Shown piece after piece: positions 1 through 7,414 of a stretch of 64,000 nt of DNA. The DNA is taken from contig JACRDP010000009.1 of the NCBI GenBank assembly GCA_016212855.1, positions 25,275 through 89,274 of the forward strand. Direction: 5' to 3'. Every line of letters begins with the position of its first letter. The stretch's first letter is position 1. The notes beneath the pieces were generated by a model. The model searched no databases, was not told the origin of the DNA, and was given only the letters and a program-made list of their open reading frames with translations. A program made the translations under genes and the position numbers. The DNA comes from Elusimicrobiota bacterium. GTDB taxonomy: Bacteria; Elusimicrobiota; Elusimicrobia; UBA1565; UBA9628.

Positions 1-76
1 AGCCGACCACCCAGGCGAGCAGGCCGAGCGCGACCGCGGCGCCGAGCGCGATGACCGCGCGGCCACCGAGCTTCAA
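1..76 (-). CDS. N-terminus of an unidentified membrane or secreted protein (cut by window edge)
   Basis: An open frame reads off the left edge from a TTG start that overlaps the TGA stop of the upstream membrane gene (TTGA). The 25 visible residues begin MKLGGRAVIALGAAVALG, a short basic stretch followed by a hydrophobic segment typical of a signal peptide or membrane anchor. The tight overlap implies translational coupling with the 304-aa membrane protein. No function can be assigned from this fragment, and the TTG start is inferred only from the overlap. Confidence 0.5.
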   Translation of the reverse strand, partial: MKLGGRAVIALGAAVALGLLAWVVG

Positions 77-987
77 GGAGATTTTCCGGCGGCGGAGGAC
101 AGGGCGATCACGTAGGTCAGGGAGCGCTGGACGTCCTCATCGGTGCCGTGGCCCTGCAGCAGGGCGATCAAGGACTGCGACGTGGTTCCGTCCGGCGCCG
201 GCAGCCGCATTTCTCCGGACGCGTACGACGCGTACATGGCCGCGGCCCCGCGCGCGGCGAAATACGAGATCGAGAACGACGTGACGACGAAGACGAGGGA
301 CAGCGCCGCGATCGCGGGGCCCAAGGACGTGCGGACCGGGTCCGGCGCGAGGGCGCGCAAGTCCCCGGCGAGGCGCGCGCCGGCCACGAGACCGAAGGGA
401 GCCCACAGCGGGCTGAGCAGCCAGCCCACGTACGGGATGAACGAGGGAACCCAGACGAGCAAGGCGATCAACGCCAGCCGCCCCGCGACGGCGCCGAAGT
501 AGGGCCGCGCGCGCGCGAAGGACAGTTCGACGGCGGCGAGGCCGCTCGCCTCGCCGTGCAACTGATAGAACGGAGCGAAGAACAGTAGAACGGTCAGGAT
601 CATGCCGGGCAGGACCACGACGGCGAAGCCGCCGCATACGGCGAGCAGGACGAGCGAGAGCACCCACGCGAACGCCGGCGTGAGCCGCCAGCCCTCGCGC
701 AGCGCCCTGTCCGCGCCGCCGTCCGTCGAGGCCGCGAGCATGGCCGCGGCCTGCGCCCAGGTCGAGAACCACAGCCCCGCGAGCAGCGCGAACGCCGACG
801 CCGCGCCCCAGATCAGCCACGGCGAGCCCAGCCCGAGATACGCCGCGAGCCCCGCCGGCGCCAAGGGGAGGAGGACGAAGAAGGCGGTGACGAGCCCGCC
901 GATGGCGAGCACCGACATCAGCGGCCAGAACCGCCGGCGGTAATCGGACCAGGACTCAGACAGCCAGGTTTCGACGCTCGGGAGCAT
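73..987 (-). CDS. multi-pass membrane protein, function unknown
   Basis: The 304-residue protein holds about six hydrophobic segments: near residues 22-50, 58-85, 108-140, 165-190, 195-215 and 225-250. A soluble tail of about 60 residues follows. No catalytic motif is recognised; the overall look is that of a glycerophosphodiester-type or DUF membrane domain of low specificity. A TATCCT box at 995-1000 (minus strand) ends 7 bases before the ATG, so the mRNA may be leaderless. The stop overlaps the next gene, which continues off the window edge. Confidence 0.7.
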   Translation of the reverse strand: MLPSVETWLSESWSDYRRRFWPLMSVLAIGGLVTAFFVLLPLAPAGLAAYLGLGSPWLIWGAASAFALLAGLWFSTWAQAAAMLAASTDGGADRALREGWRLTPAFAWVLSLVLLAVCGGFAVVVLPGMILTVLLFFAPFYQLHGEASGLAAVELSFARARPYFGAVAGRLALIALLVWVPSFIPYVGWLLSPLWAPFGLVAGARLAGDLRALAPDPVRTSLGPAIAALSLVFVVTSFSISYFAARGAAAMYASYASGEMRLPAPDGTTSQSLIALLQGHGTDEDVQRSLTYVIALSSAAGKSP

Positions 988-1000
988 TAGGGTCAGGATA

Positions 1001-1549
1001 TCAAATAGGCCGGCGCAGTCTTCCCCGGCGGATGCCGCGCATCCACTCCTTCCTGTACTCCTCGTCCGTGATCATGAAGCGGCCCGCGCTCCAAAACGAG
1101 AGCATGATGCCGGCGATCATGATCATGAACCAGCCCATACGCTCGTCCTCGTAGAGGATCGGCCGAAGGCCGAACGCGCGGGACAGGAAGCCTCCCGTCT
1201 CCGCGTAGGCATTGAGAAATCCGACGACGACGGCGGCCCCGCCGATCGCGAGCCCGGCCCAGCCGACGAAACGCCGGAAATTGAACTCCTCGCCGGGCTT
1301 GAGCTCGGGCTCCTCCTCGCGCTGAGGCTCGACGTAGTCCCGCGCCGGCTGCGGCCCCGCCGCCTTGCGCACGTCCGGATCGCAGAGAAGGTCGTAAGCT
1401 TCTTTGAGCTTCTTATAGGTTTTCTCGGCCTCCGGATCGGCGAGACGGCGCTCGGGAGGAATGCGCCGCGCGATCACGCGGAAAGCCTCTTTGATCTCCG
1501 CCGCGGACGCGCCGCGCGGCAAGCCCAGCGTTTCGTAGGGATCGGGCAC
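1001..1549 (-). CDS. J-domain-like membrane protein lacking the HPD motif
   Basis: From a GTG at 1549 the protein starts MPDPYETLGLPRGASAAEI, the classic opening of a DnaJ J-domain, which runs to about residue 65 (KLKEAYDLLCDP). The loop between helices II and III reads RRIPPERR where J-proteins have HPD, so it should not stimulate DnaK ATPase in the usual way. Two hydrophobic segments near residues 95-115 and 135-155 anchor it in the membrane, with a basic C-terminus (RRGRLRRPI). An in-frame ATG at 1597 adds 16 residues, but the GTG fits both the domain start and a promoter (TTGATC-N17-TAAACT) whose -10 ends 7 bases upstream. It is divergent from the receiver-domain gene. Confidence 0.72.
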   Translation of the reverse strand: MPDPYETLGLPRGASAAEIKEAFRVIARRIPPERRLADPEAEKTYKKLKEAYDLLCDPDVRKAAGPQPARDYVEPQREEEPELKPGEEFNFRRFVGWAGLAIGGAAVVVGFLNAYAETGGFLSRAFGLRPILYEDERMGWFMIMIAGIMLSFWSAGRFMITDEEYRKEWMRGIRRGRLRRPI

Positions 1550-1556
1550 CGCCGAT

Positions 1557-1585
1557 AGTTTAACGGGAAGGCCGCGGCTGATCAA
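1557..1585 (-). promoter_or_regulatory. sigma70-type promoter for the J-domain-like gene
   Basis: On the minus strand TTGATC (1585-1580) is separated by 17 bases from TAAACT (1562-1557). The predicted transcription start falls at the GTG at 1549, giving a leaderless message. It lies back to back with the promoter of the divergent receiver gene. Confidence 0.5.
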
Positions 1586-1596
1586 GGGGAACGCCA

Positions 1597-1625
1597 TTGA
1601 CTCGGCGGCCCCGCCCCGCTACACT
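1597..1625 (+). promoter_or_regulatory. sigma70-type promoter for the receiver-domain gene
   Basis: TTGACT (1597-1602), a 17-base spacer and TACACT (1620-1625) match the consensus well. Counting from the -10, transcription should begin at about 1632, exactly the first base of the GTG start codon. No Shine-Dalgarno sequence fits between. Confidence 0.65.
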
Positions 1626-1631
1626 GCTCGG

Positions 1632-1997
1632 GTGAAAAAGGTGGTGGTCGTCGATGACGATGACGATATGCGCGAGTTGATGGCCATGCTCCTGCGCGAC
1701 CGCTACGAAGTCACGCTCGCCGTCAACGGCAAGGCCGGCCTCGAGGCCGTGCGCACGGTGCGCCCCGACCTGCTCGTCCTCGATCTCCTGATGCCGATCA
1801 TGCACGGCTTCGAGGTCTGCCAGCGCCTGCGCGCCGACCCCGAGCTCAAGAATACGAAAATCCTGATCAGCTCCTCGAAATCCTACAAGCACGACGTGCG
1901 CACCGCCGTCGAGGAAACGGGCGCCGACGGCTACATCGTCAAGCCCTTCGAGGTCGCGGATTTCATCCGCCGCGTCGACGAAATGGCGGGAGCCTGA
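1632..1997 (+). CDS. single-domain response regulator (CheY-like receiver)
   Basis: The 121-residue protein is a bare REC domain with no output domain. The acidic pocket is D8-D12, the phospho-acceptor is D51 (VLDLLMP), the switch position is S80-S81 and the invariant lysine is K104 (VKPF). Such proteins relay phosphate by protein-protein contact. The GTG start lies at the predicted transcription start of a strong promoter. The stop overlaps the ATG of the MBL-fold gene (TGATG), so the two are co-translated and probably act in one pathway. No cognate kinase is adjacent. Confidence 0.9.
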   Translation: MKKVVVVDDDDDMRELMAMLLRDRYEVTLAVNGKAGLEAVRTVRPDLLVLDLLMPIMHGFEVCQRLRADPELKNTKILISSSKSYKHDVRTAVEETGADGYIVKPFEVADFIRRVDEMAGA

Positions 1998-2854
1998 TGC
2001 AGGTCCGCTTCTGGGGCGTGCGCGGCTCGATTCCGGCTCCGGGTCCCAAGACGGTGCGCTACGGCGGCAACACGCCGTGCGTCGAGCTGACGTGCGGCGG
2101 AGAAACCTTCATCATCGACGCCGGCACCGGCATTCGAGAACTAGGCTTCGACCTGATGAAACGCGCGGCGGGCAAGCCGATCTCGGGCCGGCTGTTCATC
2201 GGGCACTCGCACTGGGATCACATCCAGGGGTTCCCCTTCTTCACTCCTCTTTTCCTGCCCGCGACGAAATTCCAGATTTACGGGATGCACGGCACGACCA
2301 GGTCGTTTCAAGAGGTCATGGCCGGGCAGATGCACTCGACCTACTTCCCGGTCCAAATGCACGAGCTGCCCTCCAACCCCGAGTTCATCGAACTGGGCGG
2401 ACCGCTCGAGGCCGGGCCGGTCAAGGTCAGCTACCACTTCCTCAATCATCCCGGCATCACGGTCGGCTATCGCTTCGAGTACGAGGGCAAGGTCGTTTCC
2501 TACATCAGCGACCACGAGCCCTACGGCAAGCTGAACGTGAAGGGCCAGTTCAGCGAGAAGGAGGACGCCTTGATCGTCCGCTTCATCGCCGGCTCGGACC
2601 TCCTCATCTGCGAGGCGCAGTACACCGCCGACGAGTACAAGCTCAAGCGCGGCTGGGGCCACGGCACCTTCGAGGACGTCCTCGATCTCGCCGAGGCGGC
2701 CGAGGTCAAGCGGATGGCGCTGTTCCACCACGATCCGCTGCACGACGACGACAAGCTCGACGCGAGGCTGAAGGAGGGCGCTTTGCTCATCACCTCGCGC
2801 AAGCTGGCGGTCGACTGCTTCGCCGCGCGTGAAGGGATGGTCGTCGAGATTTAA
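1997..2854 (+). CDS. MBL-fold metal-dependent hydrolase
   Basis: The 285-residue protein starts MQVRFWGVRGSIPAPGP and has the metallo-beta-lactamase signature HSHWDH (about residue 70). Further likely ligands are H about 153 (FLNHPG), D about 172 (SDHE) and H about 250 (FHHDP). The opening FWGVRGSIP is typical of a subgroup of phosphodiesterase-like MBL proteins often linked to two-component signalling. Its coupling to the upstream receiver (1-base stop/start overlap) supports a signalling role such as cyclic nucleotide or phosphodiester hydrolysis, but the substrate is not visible. It converges on the next gene with overlapping stop codons. Confidence 0.85.
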   Translation: MQVRFWGVRGSIPAPGPKTVRYGGNTPCVELTCGGETFIIDAGTGIRELGFDLMKRAAGKPISGRLFIGHSHWDHIQGFPFFTPLFLPATKFQIYGMHGTTRSFQEVMAGQMHSTYFPVQMHELPSNPEFIELGGPLEAGPVKVSYHFLNHPGITVGYRFEYEGKVVSYISDHEPYGKLNVKGQFSEKEDALIVRFIAGSDLLICEAQYTADEYKLKRGWGHGTFEDVLDLAEAAEVKRMALFHHDPLHDDDKLDARLKEGALLITSRKLAVDCFAAREGMVVEI

Positions 2855-3552
2855 GCCCAGTACGGGCGGAAGAGCTTCTCGAGCCAGCCCAAGCCGTGCT
2901 TGCCCTCGGTCTTGCGGATCGCCGCGGACGTGAAGTCGGCGAAGCAGTCGAGCTTGACGACCGCGTTGGCGTTCGCGTCTTCGGCGTCGAGCGAGCGCAG
3001 CCGCGCGGCGAACTGCTGGTTCACTTCCCGGATCGCGTCGTAGATCCCCGCCAGCCCGTGCATGGTCCAGTCGGGCGTCAAGCCCTTGCGCGCGGCGATG
3101 AACTGCGCGAGCAGGTACATCGACATGGCCCGGTACTCGGTCTCCTGCAGGCTCGGGAACGGCAGATGGGTGAAGGCCATCGGGCGCATCTTGTCGAGAA
3201 TCGGGCAGCCGCTCGCGGACATCACGAGCCCGAACAGGGCGCTCACGCCGGCCTGCATCGCAACGCGCCGGCTGTAGGAGCGGCCCTCGGCCTCGACGAC
3301 CACGTCGGCCATCTCGTAGGAGATCGAGTCCTTGAACGCGACCGCCAGCGGCGCGATGTTGACCGCCACGGGACAGCGCGGGCTGTCCGCGGGCTTGAGC
3401 GGGCAGTTCGAGCACTGCTGGTGCTCCAGGCGCGTCCACTCCGGCGGCTCGGCGTCCGTCTCGCCGCGGTAGTCGAGCGTGTCGGGATCGAGGCGGACGA
3501 GGAACTCCTTCACGGGGCCTTTGTCGGGCGTGAAGCGGTAGCGCAGGTCCAT
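2851..3552 (-). CDS. conserved hypothetical protein with a CxxC cluster
   Basis: From ATG 3552 the protein is 233 residues and starts MDLRYRFTPDKGPVKEF. A cysteine group HQQCSNCPL with a further C about 12 residues on suggests a small metal site, with another C at GCPILD. The rest is soluble and helical, without membrane segments. I do not recognise the function. An upstream in-frame ATG at 3582 adds ten hydrophobic residues but overlaps the probable promoter of both divergent genes, so 3552 is preferred. The stop overlaps that of the MBL gene. Confidence 0.7.
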   Translation of the reverse strand: MDLRYRFTPDKGPVKEFLVRLDPDTLDYRGETDAEPPEWTRLEHQQCSNCPLKPADSPRCPVAVNIAPLAVAFKDSISYEMADVVVEAEGRSYSRRVAMQAGVSALFGLVMSASGCPILDKMRPMAFTHLPFPSLQETEYRAMSMYLLAQFIAARKGLTPDWTMHGLAGIYDAIREVNQQFAARLRSLDAEDANANAVVKLDCFADFTSAAIRKTEGKHGLGWLEKLFRPYWA

Positions 3553-3567
3553 GCTGAGAAAATAGGA

Positions 3568-3573
3568 TATAAT
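3568..3573 (+). promoter_or_regulatory. -10 box (TATAAT) between divergent genes
   Basis: A perfect TATAAT sits in the context AATAGGATATAATCAC, nearly identical to that before the tRNA-Ser gene at 5275-5280. Transcription should start near 3580, about 70 bases before the first standard start codon (GTG 3650) of the plus-strand gene. No clear -35 hexamer is present. Confidence 0.45.
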
Positions 3574-3649
3574 CACGTCCATAAGAAGGGCAGCCCTCCG
3601 CCTCGCGCGCCGTCACACCGCCCTCGACCGCGCCGCGACGTCCGTCGGC

Positions 3650-5272
3650 GTGTGCGGCGCCTTTCTTGCGGCCTTCTACCCGCTGCACAACCCGGACCTG
3701 TTCTGGCATCTCGCCGTCGGCCGGCGCATGGCCGAACTCGGGCGCCCGCTCTTCGAGGAACCGCTCGCGCTGGCGGGCGCGCTCGGACGCGGATTGCCCT
3801 GGATCGGCTTCGAGTGGCTCAGCGAGCTTTTTTATTACGCGGCCTGGACGGCGGGCGGTTTCGTCGGGCTGGTGATCTTGAAGGCGGCGCTGGCCGCGGC
3901 GACCGCCTGGGCGCTCGATTCGGGCATGCGCCGCGCGGCCGTTTCCCCGTTCCTGCGCGTGTCGGCGCTCTTGGCCTGGGCCGCGCTGTGCCAGACGCGC
4001 TTTATGCTCGAGCCCGAGTTGTTCACCTTTTTGATGCTCGCTTTACTGTGGCGCCGCATCGAGGAAGGGCGCCGCTGGTCCGTTCGCGACATCGCCTCCT
4101 GGGCGGGTCTTTTCGCGCTGTGGGCCAACCTGCACGGCGGCGTCGTGTACGGGTTGGGCCTGCTCGCACTGCGCGCGCTCGACGATCCCTCTCCCCTGCG
4201 CGAGCGGGCGGGCCGCGTGCTCGCCTGCGCCGCGGCGGCCGCGCTCACGCCGTACGGCCCCGCGGTCTACGGCGTGGCCTTCCACCTGTTGGGCGACATG
4301 GCGAGTCTGCGCGCCGGCAACGTCGAGTGGATGTCTCCCGTGCTGCTGCCGGGAGTCCTGCCCAAGGCTTATTTTTTGCTGCCGCTCGGGGGCCTGGCCC
4401 TTCTATGGAGGCGGCAAGCCCGCGGCGAAAAGGTTGAAATCGGGCGCCTGCTGACGCTGGCGGCCTTCGGGCTTTGGGGCGGGCTGTCGATGCGCAGCAT
4501 CTCGGTGGCCGCGACCGTGCTGGTACCGCTCTGCGCCGGGCTGCTCGACGCCGAACCGGCGGCGAAACGGCTGCGCGGGAGCGGCCCCGCGCTCGCGGCC
4601 CTTCTCGTCTGCGCGATCGGGTTTTCCGGCGCGGTCTTCTCGGCCCGCCCGCTCGGCTCGCCCTGGTTCGGCGTGAGCTGGGCGTTCTTCCCGCGCGAGC
4701 TCAGCGAGGCGCTCGCGCGGGAAGTCCCGGCGGGCGCGATTTACGCGCCGTTCGACTGGGCCTCGTACCCCGCCTGGCGCTTCTATCCGGAGCGCCGCGT
4801 CCACGCCTACGGGCGCCTCGACGTGTTCCACGCCCGGTTGACTCGGGCGGCCGCGGCGCGCGCCGAGCCCTCATCGTGGTCGGCGTTCCTGGAGAGCGAA
4901 GGCGTGGAGGCCGCGCTCGAAAAGCCGCCGTCGCGAAGGCTGCCCGGAGTGGTCCACGACCCGGCCCGCCGCCGCGTGCTGCGCGTCGCGCGCTCGCCCT
5001 TCGCGGCCTATTACCCTCCTGAGCGCTGGGTTCTCGCGCATTGGAACGAAGAGGGATTTCTCTTCGCCCGGCGCCGCGCCGGAACGCGCGCCGGCTGGCT
5101 GGATCCGTCGGACCTGGACTATCTGCGCCTGCTCGTCGACCAGCGCTGGCTCGACGCGCGCCGTCTCTGCCGCGAGGGGCGCGAGCATCGCGAGCGCTTC
5201 GGCCTCTCGCGCTACGACGCCGAGCTCGAGAGCTTCTGCCGCGTTGAGGCGAAATTTCAATTGAGTAAATAG
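3650..5272 (+). CDS. large membrane protein of glycosyltransferase-C type
   Basis: The 540-residue protein has about ten hydrophobic segments in residues 1-330 and a soluble C-terminal part of about 200 residues. The first lumenal loop, NPDLFWHLAVGRRM, resembles the acidic loop of lipid-linked-sugar-dependent GT-C transferases, so transfer of a sugar from a polyprenyl carrier is plausible but unproven. The GTG at 3650 is the first standard start. The frame stays open and basic upstream to about 3581, right at the predicted transcription start, so a non-standard start (ATA 3581) or a longer N-terminus is possible. It is followed by tRNA-Ser and another GT-C-like gene. Confidence 0.72.
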   Translation: MCGAFLAAFYPLHNPDLFWHLAVGRRMAELGRPLFEEPLALAGALGRGLPWIGFEWLSELFYYAAWTAGGFVGLVILKAALAAATAWALDSGMRRAAVSPFLRVSALLAWAALCQTRFMLEPELFTFLMLALLWRRIEEGRRWSVRDIASWAGLFALWANLHGGVVYGLGLLALRALDDPSPLRERAGRVLACAAAAALTPYGPAVYGVAFHLLGDMASLRAGNVEWMSPVLLPGVLPKAYFLLPLGGLALLWRRQARGEKVEIGRLLTLAAFGLWGGLSMRSISVAATVLVPLCAGLLDAEPAAKRLRGSGPALAALLVCAIGFSGAVFSARPLGSPWFGVSWAFFPRELSEALAREVPAGAIYAPFDWASYPAWRFYPERRVHAYGRLDVFHARLTRAAAARAEPSSWSAFLESEGVEAALEKPPSRRLPGVVHDPARRRVLRVARSPFAAYYPPERWVLAHWNEEGFLFARRRAGTRAGWLDPSDLDYLRLLVDQRWLDARRLCREGREHRERFGLSRYDAELESFCRVEAKFQLSK

Positions 5273-5274
5273 GA

Positions 5275-5280
5275 TATAAT
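5275..5280 (+). promoter_or_regulatory. -10 box for tRNA-Ser
   Basis: TATAAT ends 10 bases before the mature tRNA 5' end, so the primary transcript would carry only a 4-base leader. The flanking AAATAGGATATAATCAC closely matches the box at 3568-3573. The -35 element is weak. Confidence 0.5.
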
Positions 5281-5290
5281 CACTTCCCTA

Positions 5291-5380
5291 GGAAGGGTGG
5301 CCGAGTGGTCGAAGGCGCACGACTGGAAATCGTGTAGGGTCTAAAAGCCCTCGAGGGTTCGAATCCCTCCTCTTCCGCCA
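5291..5380 (+). tRNA. tRNA-Ser (GGA)
   Basis: The 90-base class II tRNA has acceptor strands GGAAGGG and CTCTTCC, discriminator G and an encoded CCA. The anticodon loop CTGGAAA gives anticodon GGA. A long variable arm (TGTAGGGTCTAAAAGCCCTC) and the T-loop GGTTCGAATCC are clear. Only two bases separate CCA from the TTG start of the next gene. Confidence 0.96.
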
Positions 5381-5382
5381 TT

Positions 5383-6777
5383 TTGAAAGCTTCGCCCTCC
5401 ATCCCGCCGCGTTCCGCTTTCGTTCTCGCCGCCTGCTCCTTGCTCGTGCTGGCCTTCGCCCCGGCGCAATACTTCGGCCGCCAGCAAGACGACGTCCTCT
5501 ATCTCGTCGGCGCGCGCGCCCTCGCCTCGGGCCGCTACTGCCTGCTCACCGATCCCGCCTGCCCGCCGCTGACGATGATCAATCCGCTGTGGCCGGCGCT
5601 GCTGGCGCCGCTGACTTTTCTCACCGAGAACACCGGTACGTTCCAGGCGCTGTCGGCCCTGTTCATGGCCGCGGTTCCCATCGCCGTCTGGGCGTGGCTG
5701 AGGCGCCGGACCGACGAGACGTCGGCCCTGCTCGCCGCCGCCTTGTTCGCGTCCTCGCCGCTCGTCCTTTCCCAATCCGGCACGGTGATGTCCGAACCCC
5801 TGTTCACCCTCGCGCTCCTGTCCATGCTCCTCGCGCTCGACACGGGGCGCGCGCTGCCCGCAGGCCTCTCCGCCGCCGCGATGCTGCTCACCCGCACGGC
5901 GGGCCTCGCCGCCTTGCCCGCGCTCGCGGCGGTCAAACGTCGCGACGCCCTGAAAGCAGGGCTTCCACCGGCCCTGGCTTTCGCGGCCTGGTGCGCGTGG
6001 TCATGGTCGCGCGGCGGCTCCGTCGGTAAATTCGACCTATTCGGGCTCACGTACGGCGGGAATCCGTCGGCCAAGCTCCTGCGCGTCGCCGCGGCCAACG
6101 CCCGCTACTACGCCGCGGAACTGGGCGGCGGATTCACGCCGGCGTCCTGGGCCGACGGACGTCTCGCCCTTCTTCTCGGCGCGGTTCTGGGCGCGTTCGC
6201 CTTGCGCGGCGCCCTGCGCGCGCGGCGCGACCCCGCGGCGTGGGCGCTGCTCGGAACCGTCGCGATGCACGCCGTCTGGGGCTGGCAGTATGAACGCTAT
6301 CTGATCCCGCTTTTGCCGCTGCTGCTCTGGGGCCTGATCGCCGCGCTCGGTAGCTTCGCCAAGCCCTCGCTCGCCGCGCTGCTCGTTCTTCAGCTCGTCT
6401 TCCAGACCTTGCCGCGCCTCGGGCGGCCCAGCCCTTGGGCCGAGCCGGAGCTCGCGAAGACCTACGCTTGGCTCTCGCGGACCGCGCCCGCGCTCCTGAG
6501 CAGCGCCGAGCCCGCACGCGACGGCTGGCTGTCCGGCTTGCCCAGCCGCCCTCTGCCTCTCGTCGAAAAAGACGAGGATTTTGCGAAGGCGCTGAAGGCC
6601 GCGCGCGTCGATTACGTCCTGCGCGTGGACGGGCTCGACTACGGACTGCAGGCCGACCCGGACGCCGGGCCGCGCCGGCAATTGGAGCGCATCTACCGCC
6701 GTCTCGAAAATCCGAAGCTGTTCCGCAAGCTCCACGAGGAGCCCGGCGAGCGCGCCGCGGTGTACGCGCCGCGCTGA
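5383..6777 (+). CDS. GT39/ArnT-like membrane glycosyltransferase
   Basis: The 464-residue protein has an N-terminal transmembrane segment, then the loop RQQDDVLYLVGARALA, the acidic motif expected of PMT/ArnT-type enzymes that use polyprenyl-linked sugars. About ten membrane segments follow up to residue 350, with a soluble C-terminal domain. The only start that keeps the N-terminal segment is TTG 5383, two bases after the CCA of tRNA-Ser. Translation may therefore begin on an RNA whose 5' end is made by tRNA 3' processing. It probably glycosylates a surface protein or lipid; the neighbouring pilins are candidate acceptors by position only. Confidence 0.78.
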   Translation: MKASPSIPPRSAFVLAACSLLVLAFAPAQYFGRQQDDVLYLVGARALASGRYCLLTDPACPPLTMINPLWPALLAPLTFLTENTGTFQALSALFMAAVPIAVWAWLRRRTDETSALLAAALFASSPLVLSQSGTVMSEPLFTLALLSMLLALDTGRALPAGLSAAAMLLTRTAGLAALPALAAVKRRDALKAGLPPALAFAAWCAWSWSRGGSVGKFDLFGLTYGGNPSAKLLRVAAANARYYAAELGGGFTPASWADGRLALLLGAVLGAFALRGALRARRDPAAWALLGTVAMHAVWGWQYERYLIPLLPLLLWGLIAALGSFAKPSLAALLVLQLVFQTLPRLGRPSPWAEPELAKTYAWLSRTAPALLSSAEPARDGWLSGLPSRPLPLVEKDEDFAKALKAARVDYVLRVDGLDYGLQADPDAGPRRQLERIYRRLENPKLFRKLHEEPGERAAVYAPR

Positions 6778-6783
6778 AAAACC

Positions 6784-6813
6784 GGCGCCAGGAGCCGTTA
6801 GGCTCCGGGCGCC
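6784..6813. terminator. hairpin between convergent genes
   Basis: A 13-bp inverted repeat (GGCGCCAGGAGCC, loop GTTA, GGCTCCGGGCGCC, one mismatch) is followed by TTCTTCG on the plus strand. It lies between the convergent stops of the GT39-like gene and the first pilin gene and could serve either direction. Confidence 0.6.
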
Positions 6814-6834
6814 TTCTTCGTCAATCGGGCCGGT

Positions 6835-7275
6835 TTAGTAGCCCGACCAGATCGTCCCTTTCGTGTCCGTGTGCGTGCAGCTCACGAGCACGTTGCCCGA
6901 GTTGGCGTCGGTGGAGATGTTGTTGTACGACCACCCGCCCACGTCCGTCAGGCCCGCGACCCCGAACAAGGTCGAGGCGGCGGAGTCCCCATGGTAGTTC
7001 GGCGCGCGGCTCGTCGGGATCGTCGTCAAGTACTTCCCGTTGAGCGTCAGCGCCGTCATGTCCGCCGGATAAATGCCTTCCATGTCGCCGTAGTAGATGG
7101 CCATGGCCGACCGGATCGCGCCGAGGTTGCCCTTGGACGCGCCCTCCGACGACTTACGTATCAGCTCGGCGAACTTCGGAATGGCGATCGCCGCGAGAAT
7201 GCCGATGATCGCGACGACGATCATCAGCTCGATGAGCGTGAAACCCTTCTTGGACAGCTCTTTCAACTTCGTCAT
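6835..7275 (-). CDS. pilA: type IV major pilin, copy 1
   Basis: The 146-residue prepilin has a short basic leader with the cleavage site KKG/FTLIE, the conserved glutamate at mature position 5 and the hydrophobic helix [19 protein letters not shown]. The globular domain has only one cysteine near the C-terminus (VSCTHTD), so there is no disulfide-bounded D-region. It matches the copy at 8300-8740 almost completely, differing at YHGDSAAST and in PADM versus PANM. An AGGGGG ribosome site lies 8 bases upstream. The -35 (TTGCCG) is poorer than that of copy 2, suggesting lower expression. Confidence 0.95.
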   Translation of the reverse strand: MTKLKELSKKGFTLIELMIVVAIIGILAAIAIPKFAELIRKSSEGASKGNLGAIRSAMAIYYGDMEGIYPADMTALTLNGKYLTTIPTSRAPNYHGDSAASTLFGVAGLTDVGGWSYNNISTDANSGNVLVSCTHTDTKGTIWSGY

Positions 7276-7359
7276 TTACATGACCCCCTGTGCCGTTTAT
7301 TTATGAATGACTGGGCAAATGTTCTTTATGCCGGCACGCCGGTCATGGGCGCTGGACGG

Positions 7360-7388
7360 AGTATAACCGAAAGCCCCGCCGACGGCAA
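7360..7388 (-). promoter_or_regulatory. promoter of pilin copy 1
   Basis: On the minus strand TTGCCG (7388-7383), a 17-base spacer and TATACT (7365-7360) form a sigma70-type promoter. A leader of about 78 bases follows, almost identical to that of copy 2. Confidence 0.65.
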
Positions 7389-7414
7389 GGAAACAATAAT
7401 CAAACGGGGAATGA

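Larger units (their letters stand above)
6833..7388 (-). repeat. copy 1 of a pilin-gene direct repeat (partner 8298-8853)
   Basis: The whole pilin gene, its roughly 80-base leader and its -10 region recur almost unchanged at 8298-8853 in the same orientation. The two copies differ mainly in a short segment near 6970-7000 (8435-8460) and in the -35 element. The intervening DNA holds pilD, so recombination between copies would delete it or homogenise the pilins. Confidence 0.9.

Noticed and set aside
2141..3709. A 522-codon minus-strand open frame across the MBL gene and the hypothetical gene
   Set aside because: Residues are Arg/Ala/Gly-rich without motifs; both strands already carry better-supported genes in this stretch.
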